This document shows, one piece after another, positions 1 through 5,480 of a DNA stretch of 15,152 bases. The first letter of the stretch is position 1. Each line of letters opens with the position of its first letter. This stretch comes from CAZWQR01 sp964638595. Lineage in GTDB: Bacteria > Patescibacteriota > Minisyncoccia > Minisyncoccales > PEYH01. The translations under genes were made by a program, and so were the position numbers. Location: positions 1 through 15,152 of the forward strand of contig CAZWYU010000017.1 in the NCBI GenBank assembly GCA_964638595.1. Reading direction: 5' to 3'. The notes beneath the pieces are model-generated. The model was not told the origin of the DNA and did not search any database. It saw nothing but the letters and a program-made list of their open reading frames with translations.

Positions 1-71
1 TAAATAAATTTCAAAAAATTTACTCGTAAGAATATTCAATCAAATTTGTACCATCGGCCAATTTATGGTAT

Positions 72-129
72 CGCTGCAGCGTAACGACGCGGTTTCTGGG
101 CACCCGCGTTTGGGGGACTGTCCCCCGAA
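72..129. repeat. cluster of GC-rich inverted repeats
   Basis: Three inverted repeats follow each other in a locally GC-rich stretch of AT-rich DNA. They are a perfect 10-base palindrome CGCTGCAGCG (72-81), a 6-bp stem (ACGCGG 87-92 with CCGCGT 104-109), and GGGGGA/TCCCCC around a CTG loop (112-126, extendable with a T-G wobble and two T-A pairs to 109-129). No T tract follows, so this is not a normal terminator. No coding frame is convincing. It could be the end of a structured RNA or a mobile repeat; the function is unknown. Confidence 0.45.
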
Positions 130-141
130 TAGACTACACTG

Positions 142-170
142 TTGCCAGAAAATTTTCTTTTTGCTAAACT
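142..170 (+). promoter_or_regulatory. possible sigma-70 promoter of the gtrA-dnaX pair
   Basis: TTGCCA (142-147) and TAAACT (165-170) are separated by 17 bases, a plausible -35/-10 pair upstream of the start at 195. The -10 is only a moderate match, and AT-rich DNA gives such matches by chance. Confidence 0.3.
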
Positions 171-189
171 TAATCTAATAATTAAGTTT
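166..189 (+). promoter_or_regulatory. AT-rich inverted repeat just before the gtrA-like start
   Basis: AAACTTAAT (166-174) and ATTAAGTTT (181-189) are perfect inverted repeats around a 6-base loop, followed by more T residues and then the start codon at 195. The hairpin could be a weak attenuator, a structure near the ribosome entry point, or an operator for a dimeric repressor. Only the repeat itself is seen. Confidence 0.35.
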
Positions 190-194
190 TTCAT

Positions 195-809
195 ATGAAA
201 AAAAGAGATTTAAAGTTAGGTCTTTTGATTGGTTTTTTAATAGGACTATTAGCCCTGCCAACACTAAAAAACCAAGAAGCTGTACTAGGAGGCATTAATT
301 TTGCCTATTTTTATTTTCTGCCATTTATTTTACCTGTTTTAGTTCTCATTGGTCTTTATATTGCTGACTGGCTTGGCAAGAAGTTTTCTTTTATAAGCCA
401 AATAGCTCGTTTTGTTTTGGTTGGTGCCTTAAATACTTTTATTGATTTTGGGGTGATAGGTTTTTTGCTCTGGATAAGCTCTATTGAAGCAGCTAAGGCA
501 GTAGGAGTATATGCTTTTTTTAAGTTTTTATCTTTCAGTATAGCTGCCACGAATAGTTATTTTTGGAATAAATCCTGGACTTTTGGTAAAAAAGGTAAAG
601 CAAAAGGGAAAGAATTTGCTAGTTTTTATTTGGTGACTGGAATTGGCGCTTTAATTAATGTAGGTATAGCTCTTTTAGTAATAAAGGTTTTATCTGGTTC
701 GGGAATATCTTCTAGCTTAATAGATGGATTGATTGCTCCATTTGCGGGAGTTTTGTGCGGTTTTGTTTGGAACTTTTTGGGTTATAAATTTTTTATCTTT
801 AAGAAATAA
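195..809 (+). CDS. GtrA-like multi-pass membrane protein
   Basis: This is a 204-residue membrane protein whose C-terminal part (about residues 68-204) resembles the GtrA family, small four-helix proteins linked to moving or using polyprenyl-linked sugars for the cell envelope. Recognisable pieces are RFVLVGALNT (72-81), NSYFWNKSWTF (120-130) and the closing VWNFLGYKFFIF. The N terminus adds two further hydrophobic segments (about 7-20 and 38-57) beyond the usual GtrA core of roughly 130 residues. No Shine-Dalgarno site precedes the ATG. The stop overlaps the dnaX start by one base (TAATG), so the two are probably co-transcribed, although their functions are unrelated. The family call is fairly firm; the substrate is unknown. 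Confidence 0.8.
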   Translation: MKKRDLKLGLLIGFLIGLLALPTLKNQEAVLGGINFAYFYFLPFILPVLVLIGLYIADWLGKKFSFISQIARFVLVGALNTFIDFGVIGFLLWISSIEAAKAVGVYAFFKFLSFSIAATNSYFWNKSWTFGKKGKAKGKEFASFYLVTGIGALINVGIALLVIKVLSGSGISSSLIDGLIAPFAGVLCGFVWNFLGYKFFIFKK

Positions 810-1909
810 TGTCAAACCTTGTTTTATACAGAAAATATAGACCAAAAACATTTAGAGAAGTGGTTGGACAAGAACACGTTGTTCAGACTTTAATAAACGC
901 TATTGAAAACGATATGATTTCTCATTCTTATTTGTTTGCAGGACCAAAAGGTTCTGGCAAAACAACAATTGCTAGACTGTTAGCTAAGAGAATCAATTGC
1001 CAAAATCCACAAAATGGTGAGCCTTGCAATAAGTGTTCTTCTTGTGTTCAAATTAACGAAGGCAGGGCAATTGACTTAATTGAGATAGATGCTGCCTCTA
1101 ATAGGGGCATTGATGACATTAGAGAATTAAGAGAGGGGATTCGTTTTGCTCCGACTCACCTTAAGTATAAAGTTTTTATTATAGATGAAAGTCATCAGCT
1201 TTCCAGAGATGCAGCTAATGCATTATTAAAAGTATTGGAAGAACCGCCATCTTTCTCTGTTTTCATTCTTGCTACCACCGAAGCCCATAAAATGATTTCA
1301 ACAATAAGCTCGCGTTGCCAGCGATTTGATTTTAGAAGATTAACTGCCCAGGAAATAGTTAAAAAACTTGAAAGAATATCAAAGGAAGAAAAAGTTAAAA
1401 TTTTTAAAGATGCCTTAAACCTTATTGCGATGAACGCAGACGGGGCAATGAGAAATGCAGAAGTTTTGTTGGACCAAGTGTTTAGTTTTAGCAAGGGAGA
1501 TAATAAAGAAATAACAAAAGAGCAAGTCAAAGAACTGCTAGGCATTATAGATATAAGTTTAGTTTCTGAATTTCTTGGATATGTTTTTGATAAACAAGCA
1601 AATAAAGCTATTAATTTTTTGAATCAGATTTTAGATAAAGGACAAGATGCGAACGAATTAGCCAAAGCCATTGTGGAATATTTAAGGCAAATTTTACTTT
1701 TAAAATTAAGTCAGGACATAAATAGTCCGGCTTTAAAAAATTTAACCGAGGAAGTAAAAAAAGAACTGCAAGAGCAAGCAAATAAAATAAAGGAAAATAA
1801 TATCAGAAAAGCTTTAAAAATCTTTCTTGACGCGGAAAATAAAGTAAATTATTCCTCTATTCCTCAACTGCCTTTAGAGTTAGCTATTATTGAAATAGTA
1901 GGGGATTAG
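809..1909 (+). CDS. dnaX: DNA polymerase III subunit gamma (clamp-loader ATPase DnaX)
   Basis: This is the ATPase subunit of the clamp loader that places the sliding clamp on primed DNA. It shows Walker A GPKGSGKTT (residues 45-53), a four-cysteine zinc module (C64, C73, C76, C79), Walker B VFIIDE (122-127), sensor 1 ATTE (155-158), the arginine-finger motif SSRC (167-170) and a sensor 2 arginine near R215 (GAMRNAE). The usual DEVH after Walker B is DESH here. At 366 residues it corresponds to the short gamma form; the long C-terminal tau part that binds polymerase and helicase is absent. I see no obvious slippage signal or downstream continuation. It overlaps the upstream membrane gene by one base. 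Confidence 0.95.
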   Translation: MSNLVLYRKYRPKTFREVVGQEHVVQTLINAIENDMISHSYLFAGPKGSGKTTIARLLAKRINCQNPQNGEPCNKCSSCVQINEGRAIDLIEIDAASNRGIDDIRELREGIRFAPTHLKYKVFIIDESHQLSRDAANALLKVLEEPPSFSVFILATTEAHKMISTISSRCQRFDFRRLTAQEIVKKLERISKEEKVKIFKDALNLIAMNADGAMRNAEVLLDQVFSFSKGDNKEITKEQVKELLGIIDISLVSEFLGYVFDKQANKAINFLNQILDKGQDANELAKAIVEYLRQILLLKLSQDINSPALKNLTEEVKKELQEQANKIKENNIRKALKIFLDAENKVNYSSIPQLPLELAIIEIVGD

Positions 1910-1950
1910 TAGCATAATTAAATAACCTTGAAAAGAATGTATTCAAAGTT

Positions 1951-1986
1951 TAATTTTAAAGCTCTGCAAACAGACTCTTAAAATTA
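1951..1986 (+). other. stem-loop between dnaX and tRNA-Gln
   Basis: TAATTTTAA (1951-1959) and TTAAAATTA (1978-1986) form a perfect 9-bp stem. A second small stem, TCTG/CAGA (1963-1966 with 1971-1974), sits inside the loop. No clean T run follows, so it is at best a weak terminator of the dnaX transcript, or an mRNA 3' end structure. Confidence 0.35.
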
Positions 1987-2027
1987 ATTTCTAAGTTTTG
2001 TAAAGTAAGCTGTTGTAATATCCATAA

Positions 2028-2098
2028 TGCCGGGTCGTCTAACGGTAGGACTACAGATTTTGGATCTGTGTATCTAGGTTCGAATCCTAGCCCGGCAA
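2028..2098 (+). tRNA. tRNA-Gln (anticodon TTG)
   Basis: A full cloverleaf can be drawn: acceptor TGCCGGG (2028-2034) with CCCGGCA (2091-2097), D stem GTC/GAC, anticodon stem ACAGA/TCTGT with loop TTTTGGA (anticodon TTG reads CAA), and T arm CTAGG-TTCGAAT-CCTAG (2074-2090). The weak first pair T1-A72 is typical of glutamine tRNA. The discriminator base is A and the CCA end is not encoded (the sequence continues CT). The last 14 bases of the gene region recur at 2438-2451 (see the repeat entry). Confidence 0.96.
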
Positions 2099-2104
2099 CT
2101 ATCG

Positions 2105-2377
2105 TTTTTAGGGCTATATGAATCATGTATTACGCATATATTCTTTGGAGTTCAAAATCTAAAATCTTCTATTATGGCTACACAGAGGACTTACAAAAGA
2201 GAATAAAGGAGCATAATAATGGCATATCTAAATCAACATCTCCTCATCGTCCATGGAAACTTTTATTTTACGCAGGATTTAAAGATAAGAAATTAGCTAA
2301 AGATTTTGAGCTTTATCTTAAGTCCGCATCAGGTAAGGCGTTTGCCTACAAAAGACTAGTTGATATAGCCCTAAAAA
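2105..2377. repeat. inverted repeat enclosing the GIY-YIG coding region
   Basis: TTTTTAGGGCTATAT (2105-2119) is the exact reverse complement of 2363-2377; with one mismatch the match extends to 2105-2122 and 2360-2377. The heptamer AGGGCTA of the left arm appears again at 2390-2396, across the stop codon of the nuclease gene. The right arm encodes the C-terminal tail of that protein. The arms could be terminal inverted repeats, or could fold the transcript into a long-range stem. Confidence 0.55.
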
Positions 2378-2397
2378 AAGATACATCGAAGGGCTAG
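2125..2397 (+). CDS. small GIY-YIG nuclease superfamily protein
   Basis: This 90-residue protein is a single GIY-YIG nuclease domain, the size of the UPF0213/YhbQ-type stand-alone members. Visible motifs are YAYIL (3-7, the GIY part), YYGYT (16-20, the YIG part), RIKEHNNG (26-33, with the conserved arginine and histidine) and the metal-binding glutamate at E62 in FELYLKS. It begins 26 bases after the tRNA-Gln gene and sits inside both the direct repeat of the tRNA end and a perfect inverted repeat. It is not UvrC: the other UvrC domains are missing. Members act as DNA nucleases in repair or as homing-type enzymes, and the setting favours a selfish or insertion-related role here (inference). 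Confidence 0.88.
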   Translation: MYYAYILWSSKSKIFYYGYTEDLQKRIKEHNNGISKSTSPHRPWKLLFYAGFKDKKLAKDFELYLKSASGKAFAYKRLVDIALKKDTSKG

Positions 2398-2412
2398 AAG
2401 AGGTAGTCCGAA

Positions 2413-2429
2413 GCCCTCTTCCAGAGGGC
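2413..2429 (+). other. GC-rich hairpin
   Basis: GCCCTCT (2413-2419), loop TCC and AGAGGGC (2423-2429) form a perfect 7-bp hairpin just after the GIY-YIG gene and before the second copy of the tRNA end. No T tract follows it. It may be part of a folded mobile-element end. Confidence 0.5.
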
Positions 2430-2460
2430 GAAGGATACCTAGCCCGGCAACATACGATAT

Positions 2461-2486
2461 AAACCCTTGTGTATCAAGGGTTTTTT
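2461..2486 (+). terminator. rho-independent terminator after tRNA-Gln/GIY-YIG
   Basis: AAACCCTTG (2461-2469), loop TGTAT, CAAGGGTTT (2475-2483) and a run of T through 2486 form a classic intrinsic terminator. It closes the tRNA/GIY-YIG unit. A small GGTTAG/CTAACC hairpin (2487-2501) follows directly. Confidence 0.85.
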
Positions 2487-2517
2487 GGTTAGAACCTAAC
2501 CTTCGGGTATCCAAAGA

Positions 2518-2546
2518 TTGACTTAACATCATTTATATGTTATATT
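2518..2546 (+). promoter_or_regulatory. sigma-70 promoter of the lipoprotein gene
   Basis: TTGACT (2518-2523), a 17-base spacer and TATATT (2541-2546) make a near-consensus promoter, giving a leader of about 25 bases before the ATG at 2577. It directly follows a terminator, as expected for an independent gene. Confidence 0.65.
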
Positions 2547-2566
2547 TATTATAGATCTAAGCACAC

Positions 2567-2572
2567 AGGAGG
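2567..2572 (+). promoter_or_regulatory. strong Shine-Dalgarno site
   Basis: A full AGGAGG lies four bases before the ATG at 2577. It is the only full-consensus Shine-Dalgarno hexamer I find in front of any gene in the window. Most other starts are preceded by plain AT-rich sequence. Confidence 0.8.
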
Positions 2573-2576
2573 CTAC

Positions 2577-3137
2577 ATGAAAAGGAAAATGTTGTGTTTG
2601 TTGTTGCTTGTTGGGGTCGCATGTCTACTTGTTGGTTGTATAGGACTCGAAGAAACTGAGGACTGTATTATCTCGTGGAACGGTTTCAACAGTTCCACAG
2701 AAGAAACAGTCAAAGAGATGGCAGACTTCCTAGAGGAATGTGGCTTGTTCGGGGAACACCCCCTTGAGAGATTCAAAACTGCAGATGACTGGACAAGCAG
2801 TTCTCACGGTAGGTTCTTCCTCGCAAGCGGCTCTATTAATGGAGAAGCCAAGTCATTCCAATCCTTAAGGTTTGCCTGGCGTTCTGATGGAGAGAGGATT
2901 GTAATCAGCTCTTTACCAATGGAGAAGATTGTGATTATCGTAGACGAAGCGAAGTATGTGCCGACAATCAGATTTAAATTTTTGATTGATTCTTATATAA
3001 ACCCCGAAAAGAGAATGGTCATCATAGGGAACGCCAACTCTGCTATCAACCCTGAGCTCGTTGTCTATGCAACAATTCGCATCAACTCAGCCGACTTAGA
3101 GGAGGAGATCTACCTTCCTTTTAATAGTGGAGACTAG
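2577..3137 (+). CDS. predicted lipoprotein of unknown function
   Basis: This is a 186-residue exported lipoprotein. A Lys/Arg-rich start and hydrophobic core lead to the lipobox LVGC (18-21), so C21 should be lipidated and become the mature N terminus. The rest (22-186) is soluble and mixed alpha/beta in look, with acidic stretches and no family I recognise. The gene has its own promoter, the strongest Shine-Dalgarno site of the window and its own terminator. Its base composition differs from its neighbours: it uses codons such as TTC, ATC, AAC and CTC where they use TTT, ATT, AAT and TTA. Together with the tRNA-adjacent position this suggests recent acquisition (inference). Confidence 0.82.
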   Translation: MKRKMLCLLLLVGVACLLVGCIGLEETEDCIISWNGFNSSTEETVKEMADFLEECGLFGEHPLERFKTADDWTSSSHGRFFLASGSINGEAKSFQSLRFAWRSDGERIVISSLPMEKIVIIVDEAKYVPTIRFKFLIDSYINPEKRMVIIGNANSAINPELVVYATIRINSADLEEEIYLPFNSGD

Positions 3138-3145
3138 TTTCATTT

Positions 3146-3185
3146 CTTCTTCCCTTATGAGTTTTGTTTGGGAAGAAGTTTTTTT
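3146..3185 (+). terminator. rho-independent terminator after the lipoprotein gene
   Basis: CTTCTTCCC (3146-3154) pairs with GGGAAGAAG (3170-3178) around a 15-base loop, followed by seven T residues (3179-3185). It begins 8 bases after the stop codon. Confidence 0.85.
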
Positions 3186-3346
3186 ATCAAAATATAGTGA
3201 AATCAGGGGTAGGATAAAATTCCCCAGGCACTGAAAATATAACATTTCTCTCTCTAATTCTAGTTCCGATAATATCCACGAAGGCCAACCATCTTTTGCC
3301 AAGGTTTTGGAATGGCTTCGCGCGCTAATGCGACTGATAGGGTACA
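3186..3346. other. non-coding stretch without a recognisable gene
   Basis: This is part of a 369-base gap (3138-3506). The second half (about 3270-3345) is richer in G+C than the surroundings, like the lipoprotein gene next to it. Open frames exist on both strands, but none has a credible start, composition or family resemblance. It may be residue of transferred DNA or a degraded repeat. Confidence 0.4.
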
Positions 3347-3371
3347 TTGTGCTTACCCCGGGTAAGCACAA
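3347..3371. repeat. 25-base palindromic repeat, copy A
   Basis: Arms TTGTGCTTACCC and GGGTAAGCACAA meet at a single central C: a perfect 12-bp palindrome. It is identical to the copy at 10665-10689. It is followed by GCCCAAGTGGGT and then the terminator hairpin at 3385-3413, the same order as at 5296-5360. Confidence 0.9.
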
Positions 3372-3384
3372 GCCCAAGTGGGTA

Positions 3385-3413
3385 AAAAAAATCGCTTTTT
3401 GAGCGATTTTTTT
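3385..3413. terminator. bidirectional terminator hairpin attached to palindrome copy A
   Basis: AAAAAAATCGCT (3385-3396), loop TTTTG and AGCGATTTTTTT (3402-3413) form a 12-bp stem with an A run on one side and a T run on the other. It can therefore stop transcription from either direction. It is almost identical to 5333-5360 and, like it, is followed by GGTATT. Confidence 0.8.
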
Positions 3414-3486
3414 GGTATTTAAATCTTTATTTTGTTAAGATTATAATTAAGCTATATAATTTTTTATTGAAATAAAAATAGACTTG

Positions 3487-3498
3487 AGTTGTAATAAT
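3487..3498 (+). promoter_or_regulatory. motif shared by the sigma-factor gene and the secreted-protein gene
   Basis: AGTTGTAATAAT occurs here, eight bases before the sigma-factor ATG, and again at 4698-4709, 43 bases before the start of the secreted-protein gene. In both places it lies directly upstream of a gene of the same module. It contains TAATAAT, which could also serve as an ordinary -10 element, so a common promoter recognised by this sigma factor is only a possibility. Confidence 0.35.
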
Positions 3499-3506
3499 AA
3501 ATAAAT

Positions 3507-4043
3507 ATGTCTGATTTAGAAGATAAGGAGTTTGTGTTACGCACACTAGCAGGAGAAACAGAGGCCTTCGGTTTTTTAGTTGAGAAATATGAGTCAAAGA
3601 TAAAACGTTATGCCAGAAAATTTTTATATGGATATGAAGATATAGAAGATAATGTACAAAAAGTTTTTATAAAAGCTTATATTAACATTAGGAGCTTTGA
3701 TGTTTCTAGAAAATTTTCTACTTGGCTTTATAGAATAGCTCACAATGAATTTATTAATGCTATTAAGAAGAAAAAGAAAGAGTCTATTTCTTTTCTTGAC
3801 CCCGACACAATATTTCCTCATCTTATCTCAAAAGACGATGCTGATATGCTATTCAAAATTAAAGAGCTAGAAGATTTTTTACCAAAACTTAATCCAAAAT
3901 ACAGAGAGATAATAGTTCTATATTTTTTTGAAGAGCTAAGCTATAAAGAAATATCTGATGTTATTCATATTCCTGTTTCTACCGTGGGAGTTAGATTGAG
4001 GAGAGCTAAAAAAGAATTAAAAAAACTTTATGGAAGAATTTAA
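3507..4043 (+). CDS. ECF-type RNA polymerase sigma factor
   Basis: A 178-residue sigma-70 family protein with only regions 2 and 4, the hallmark of extracytoplasmic-function (ECF, RpoE-like) sigma factors that direct RNA polymerase to a stress or envelope regulon. Region 2 spans about residues 22-90, with DIEDNVQKVFIKAY and FSTWLYRIAHN in the core-binding and -10-recognition segments. Region 4 spans about 123-173, with a helix-turn-helix LSYKEISDVIHIPVSTVGVR that should read the -35 element. Its 3' end overlaps the next gene, a membrane protein, by 14 bases, the usual arrangement of sigma and anti-sigma. A motif shared with the third gene of the module lies just upstream. No Shine-Dalgarno site is visible. 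Confidence 0.93.
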   Translation: MSDLEDKEFVLRTLAGETEAFGFLVEKYESKIKRYARKFLYGYEDIEDNVQKVFIKAYINIRSFDVSRKFSTWLYRIAHNEFINAIKKKKKESISFLDPDTIFPHLISKDDADMLFKIKELEDFLPKLNPKYREIIVLYFFEELSYKEISDVIHIPVSTVGVRLRRAKKELKKLYGRI

Positions 4044-4686
4044 AGAAAAAATAATAAATAGAGTAAAAAACCTAAAAATAAAGCCTAAATCTTATTTTAT
4101 GGTAAGGACAATTTTTTCTGTGTTAAGTATTTTAGCTTTATTTTTTTTATCTTTATTTTTAATAAGTTTAATTAGTTTTATATTCAGAATTAACGCCTTT
4201 AATCATTTACATAGCTTTGGCTGGTTTGGAATAAGTTTGCTTTTTGCAAATTTGCCATGGGTTTTAATTTTTTTATCTTTGATTTTTATAATAGGATTAT
4301 ATCATTTAAGCAAAAGATATTCTCTAGTTTATAAAAAACCTGTCATTTATTCTTTGGTAATAACAATCGTAATAGTATTATTTTTAGGTCTTGCAGTTAA
4401 CAAAACAGGAATTCATGCTAGCTTAAGCAACAAAAGAGTTCCTTTCATAAGAAATTTATATGAAATGAAACCAAGGCAGATTAATAGAGGAGAAATTTTA
4501 GATATTCAGGGAAGAATAATCATTTTGAGAGACTCTAGAGGAGAAGAACATCAAGTTGTTATTTCTTCGTCTACTGCCAAGATTTCTAAATTTGAGAAAG
4601 GGGATTTAATTTTAATTGTCGGTAAAAAACATAACCATTCTATTAATGCTAGAGGAATACTATCAATTCCTAAAAGAATGAAATAA
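4030..4686 (+). CDS. three-helix membrane protein, candidate anti-sigma factor
   Basis: A 218-residue protein with a short basic cytoplasmic N terminus (1-22), three hydrophobic segments (about 24-52, 72-91, 104-123) and a C-terminal domain of roughly 95 residues outside the membrane (124-218). That domain looks beta-rich and contains ILDIQGRIIILRDSRGEE, reminiscent of a small barrel. I do not recognise a named family. Its 14-base overlap with the ECF sigma gene is the strongest clue: membrane anti-sigma factors are commonly encoded this way. It lacks a visible zinc-type (HXXXCXXC) anti-sigma motif, and the cytoplasmic part is very short for sigma capture, so the role remains inference. Confidence 0.6.
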   Translation: MEEFKEKIINRVKNLKIKPKSYFMVRTIFSVLSILALFFLSLFLISLISFIFRINAFNHLHSFGWFGISLLFANLPWVLIFLSLIFIIGLYHLSKRYSLVYKKPVIYSLVITIVIVLFLGLAVNKTGIHASLSNKRVPFIRNLYEMKPRQINRGEILDIQGRIIILRDSRGEEHQVVISSSTAKISKFEKGDLILIVGKKHNHSINARGILSIPKRMK

Positions 4687-4697
4687 ATTATAGATAT

Positions 4698-4709
4698 AGT
4701 TGTAATAAT
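4698..4709 (+). promoter_or_regulatory. second copy of the shared upstream motif
   Basis: AGTTGTAATAAT, identical to 3487-3498, 43 bases upstream of the secreted-protein gene. The separate copy suggests that this gene has its own start of transcription in addition to read-through from the sigma operon. Confidence 0.35.
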
Positions 4710-4752
4710 TAATATAAGGCCTTAAATAATAATTAAAAAACTAAACTTTAAT

Positions 4753-5181
4753 ATGAACCAAAAACTAATATATTTCTTAGCAATTGCTATAATTGCTTTA
4801 GGAGTCGTAGGATATGCTTCTGCTCAAGAAATGGCGTTTCATGAAAGATTAGCCAAAAGGTTTAATCTTGATTCCAAAGAAGTGCAAGAATTTTTTCAGG
4901 AAAATGGTAGTCAGATGAGACAACAAAAAATGAATAAATTAGTAGAAAACGGCACAATATCTGAAGAACAAAAAGAATTGATTCTTGGAAAGAAAGAACA
5001 ATTAAGAGAAGAATATGAATGTTTAAAAGATTTAGAACCAGATGAAAGGCAAGAAAAAATGGAGCAAATAAGACTGGAAATGCAAGAATGGGCAAAAGAT
5101 AACGATATGCCATTAGAGTTTTTAGGAAGAGGGAAGTTTGGCAAATCATTTGGTAGAGGAGTTTGCGGATTAAAAAATTAA
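4753..5181 (+). CDS. secreted helical protein, Spy/CpxP- or DUF2680-like in style
   Basis: A 142-residue protein with a cleavable signal peptide: a hydrophobic stretch followed by YASA-Q, predicting cleavage after A24. The mature part is charged, Glu/Lys/Gln-rich and helical, with repeated acidic-basic patterns such as SEEQKELILGKKEQLREE. This is similar in style to periplasmic stress chaperones of the Spy/CpxP type or to small DUF2680-like proteins; I cannot establish homology by eye. Two cysteines remain in the mature chain (in YECLKD and GVCGLKN). It follows the sigma/membrane-protein pair by 66 bases, carries the same upstream motif as the sigma gene and ends at a terminator. An envelope-stress effector under this sigma factor is a reasonable guess. 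Confidence 0.7.
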   Translation: MNQKLIYFLAIAIIALGVVGYASAQEMAFHERLAKRFNLDSKEVQEFFQENGSQMRQQKMNKLVENGTISEEQKELILGKKEQLREEYECLKDLEPDERQEKMEQIRLEMQEWAKDNDMPLEFLGRGKFGKSFGRGVCGLKN

Positions 5182-5190
5182 TTTATATTA

Positions 5191-5210
5191 AAAACCCCGA
5201 AAGGGGTTTT
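5191..5210 (+). terminator. rho-independent terminator after the sigma module
   Basis: AAAACCCC (5191-5198), a GAAA tetraloop and GGGGTTTT (5203-5210) form a perfect stem ten bases after the stop codon at 5181. Confidence 0.85.
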
Positions 5211-5248
5211 TAGTTTTTAAGAATTTTTTAAGTTTAGTATAAATTCTT

Positions 5249-5273
5249 TTGTGTATCGCCTGGCGGTACACAA
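5249..5273. repeat. 25-base palindromic repeat, divergent copy B
   Basis: Arms TTGTGTATCGCC and GGCGGTACACAA around a central T pair at all 12 positions, with one T-G wobble. The end sequences TTGTG/CACAA and the total length of 25 match the other copies, while the inner stem is different on both sides. Base pairing is therefore conserved where sequence is not. It is followed by two tandem half-units TTGTGTTTAC (5274-5283 and 5284-5293). Confidence 0.75.
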
Positions 5274-5295
5274 TTGTGTTTACTTGTGTTTACCC

Positions 5296-5320
5296 TTGTG
5301 CTTAGCCCGGCTAAGCACAA
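5296..5320. repeat. 25-base palindromic repeat, copy C
   Basis: Arms TTGTGCTTAGCC and GGCTAAGCACAA around a central C form a perfect 12-bp palindrome. Compared with copy A, position 10 is G-C instead of C-G, a compensatory change. It is followed by GCCCAAATGGGT and the terminator at 5333-5360, matching the composite at 3347-3413. Confidence 0.9.
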
Positions 5321-5332
5321 GCCCAAATGGGT

Positions 5333-5360
5333 AAAAAAATCGCTTTTTAGCGATTTTTTT
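5333..5360. terminator. bidirectional terminator hairpin attached to palindrome copy C
   Basis: AAAAAAATCGCT (5333-5344), loop TTTT and AGCGATTTTTTT (5349-5360) form a 12-bp stem, followed by GGTATT. It is the second copy of the composite terminator seen at 3385-3413. Confidence 0.8.
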
Positions 5361-5480
5361 GGTATTATAGAACAATGGTTATTGTAAGAAAAAAGCACAT
5401 TTCTTAGTTGACTTTTTTTAACATAGTTCCTTTTTATTCTTTTTATTGATATCAATCTCCTTTTACCCTTTAATCTTAAT

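Larger units (their letters stand above)
2086..2451 (+). repeat. direct repeat of the tRNA-Gln 3' end bracketing the GIY-YIG gene
   Basis: The 14 bases CCTAGCCCGGCAAC occur at 2086-2099, inside the tRNA T arm and acceptor stem, and again at 2438-2451. The two copies are 352 bases apart with the GIY-YIG gene between them. This is the layout left when an element integrates into the 3' end of a tRNA gene and regenerates it (attL/attR-like). It could instead reflect a partial duplication of the tRNA end. No integrase is present. Confidence 0.55.

Noticed and set aside
809..1909. Programmed frameshift making a tau form of DnaX
   Set aside because: There is no long open frame after the stop at 1909 that could supply a tau domain, and no clear slippery heptamer followed by a stem-loop.
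2125..2397. GIY-YIG gene as UvrC
   Set aside because: At 90 residues it has only the nuclease domain; the UvrB-binding, RNase H-like and helix-hairpin-helix parts of UvrC are absent.
2434..2451. A second tRNA gene at the repeated tRNA end
   Set aside because: Only the last 14 bases are repeated; no D arm, anticodon arm or matching 5' acceptor strand precedes them.
3096..3377. Minus-strand open frame of 93 codons in the gap after the lipoprotein gene
   Set aside because: It runs through the lipoprotein terminator and palindrome copy A, has no ribosome site or promoter, and its translation follows the repeat rather than any protein family.
5234..5455. Minus-strand open frame of 73 codons covering palindromes B and C
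   Set aside because: It consists mostly of the repeat and terminator sequence; no protein-like composition or start signal is seen.
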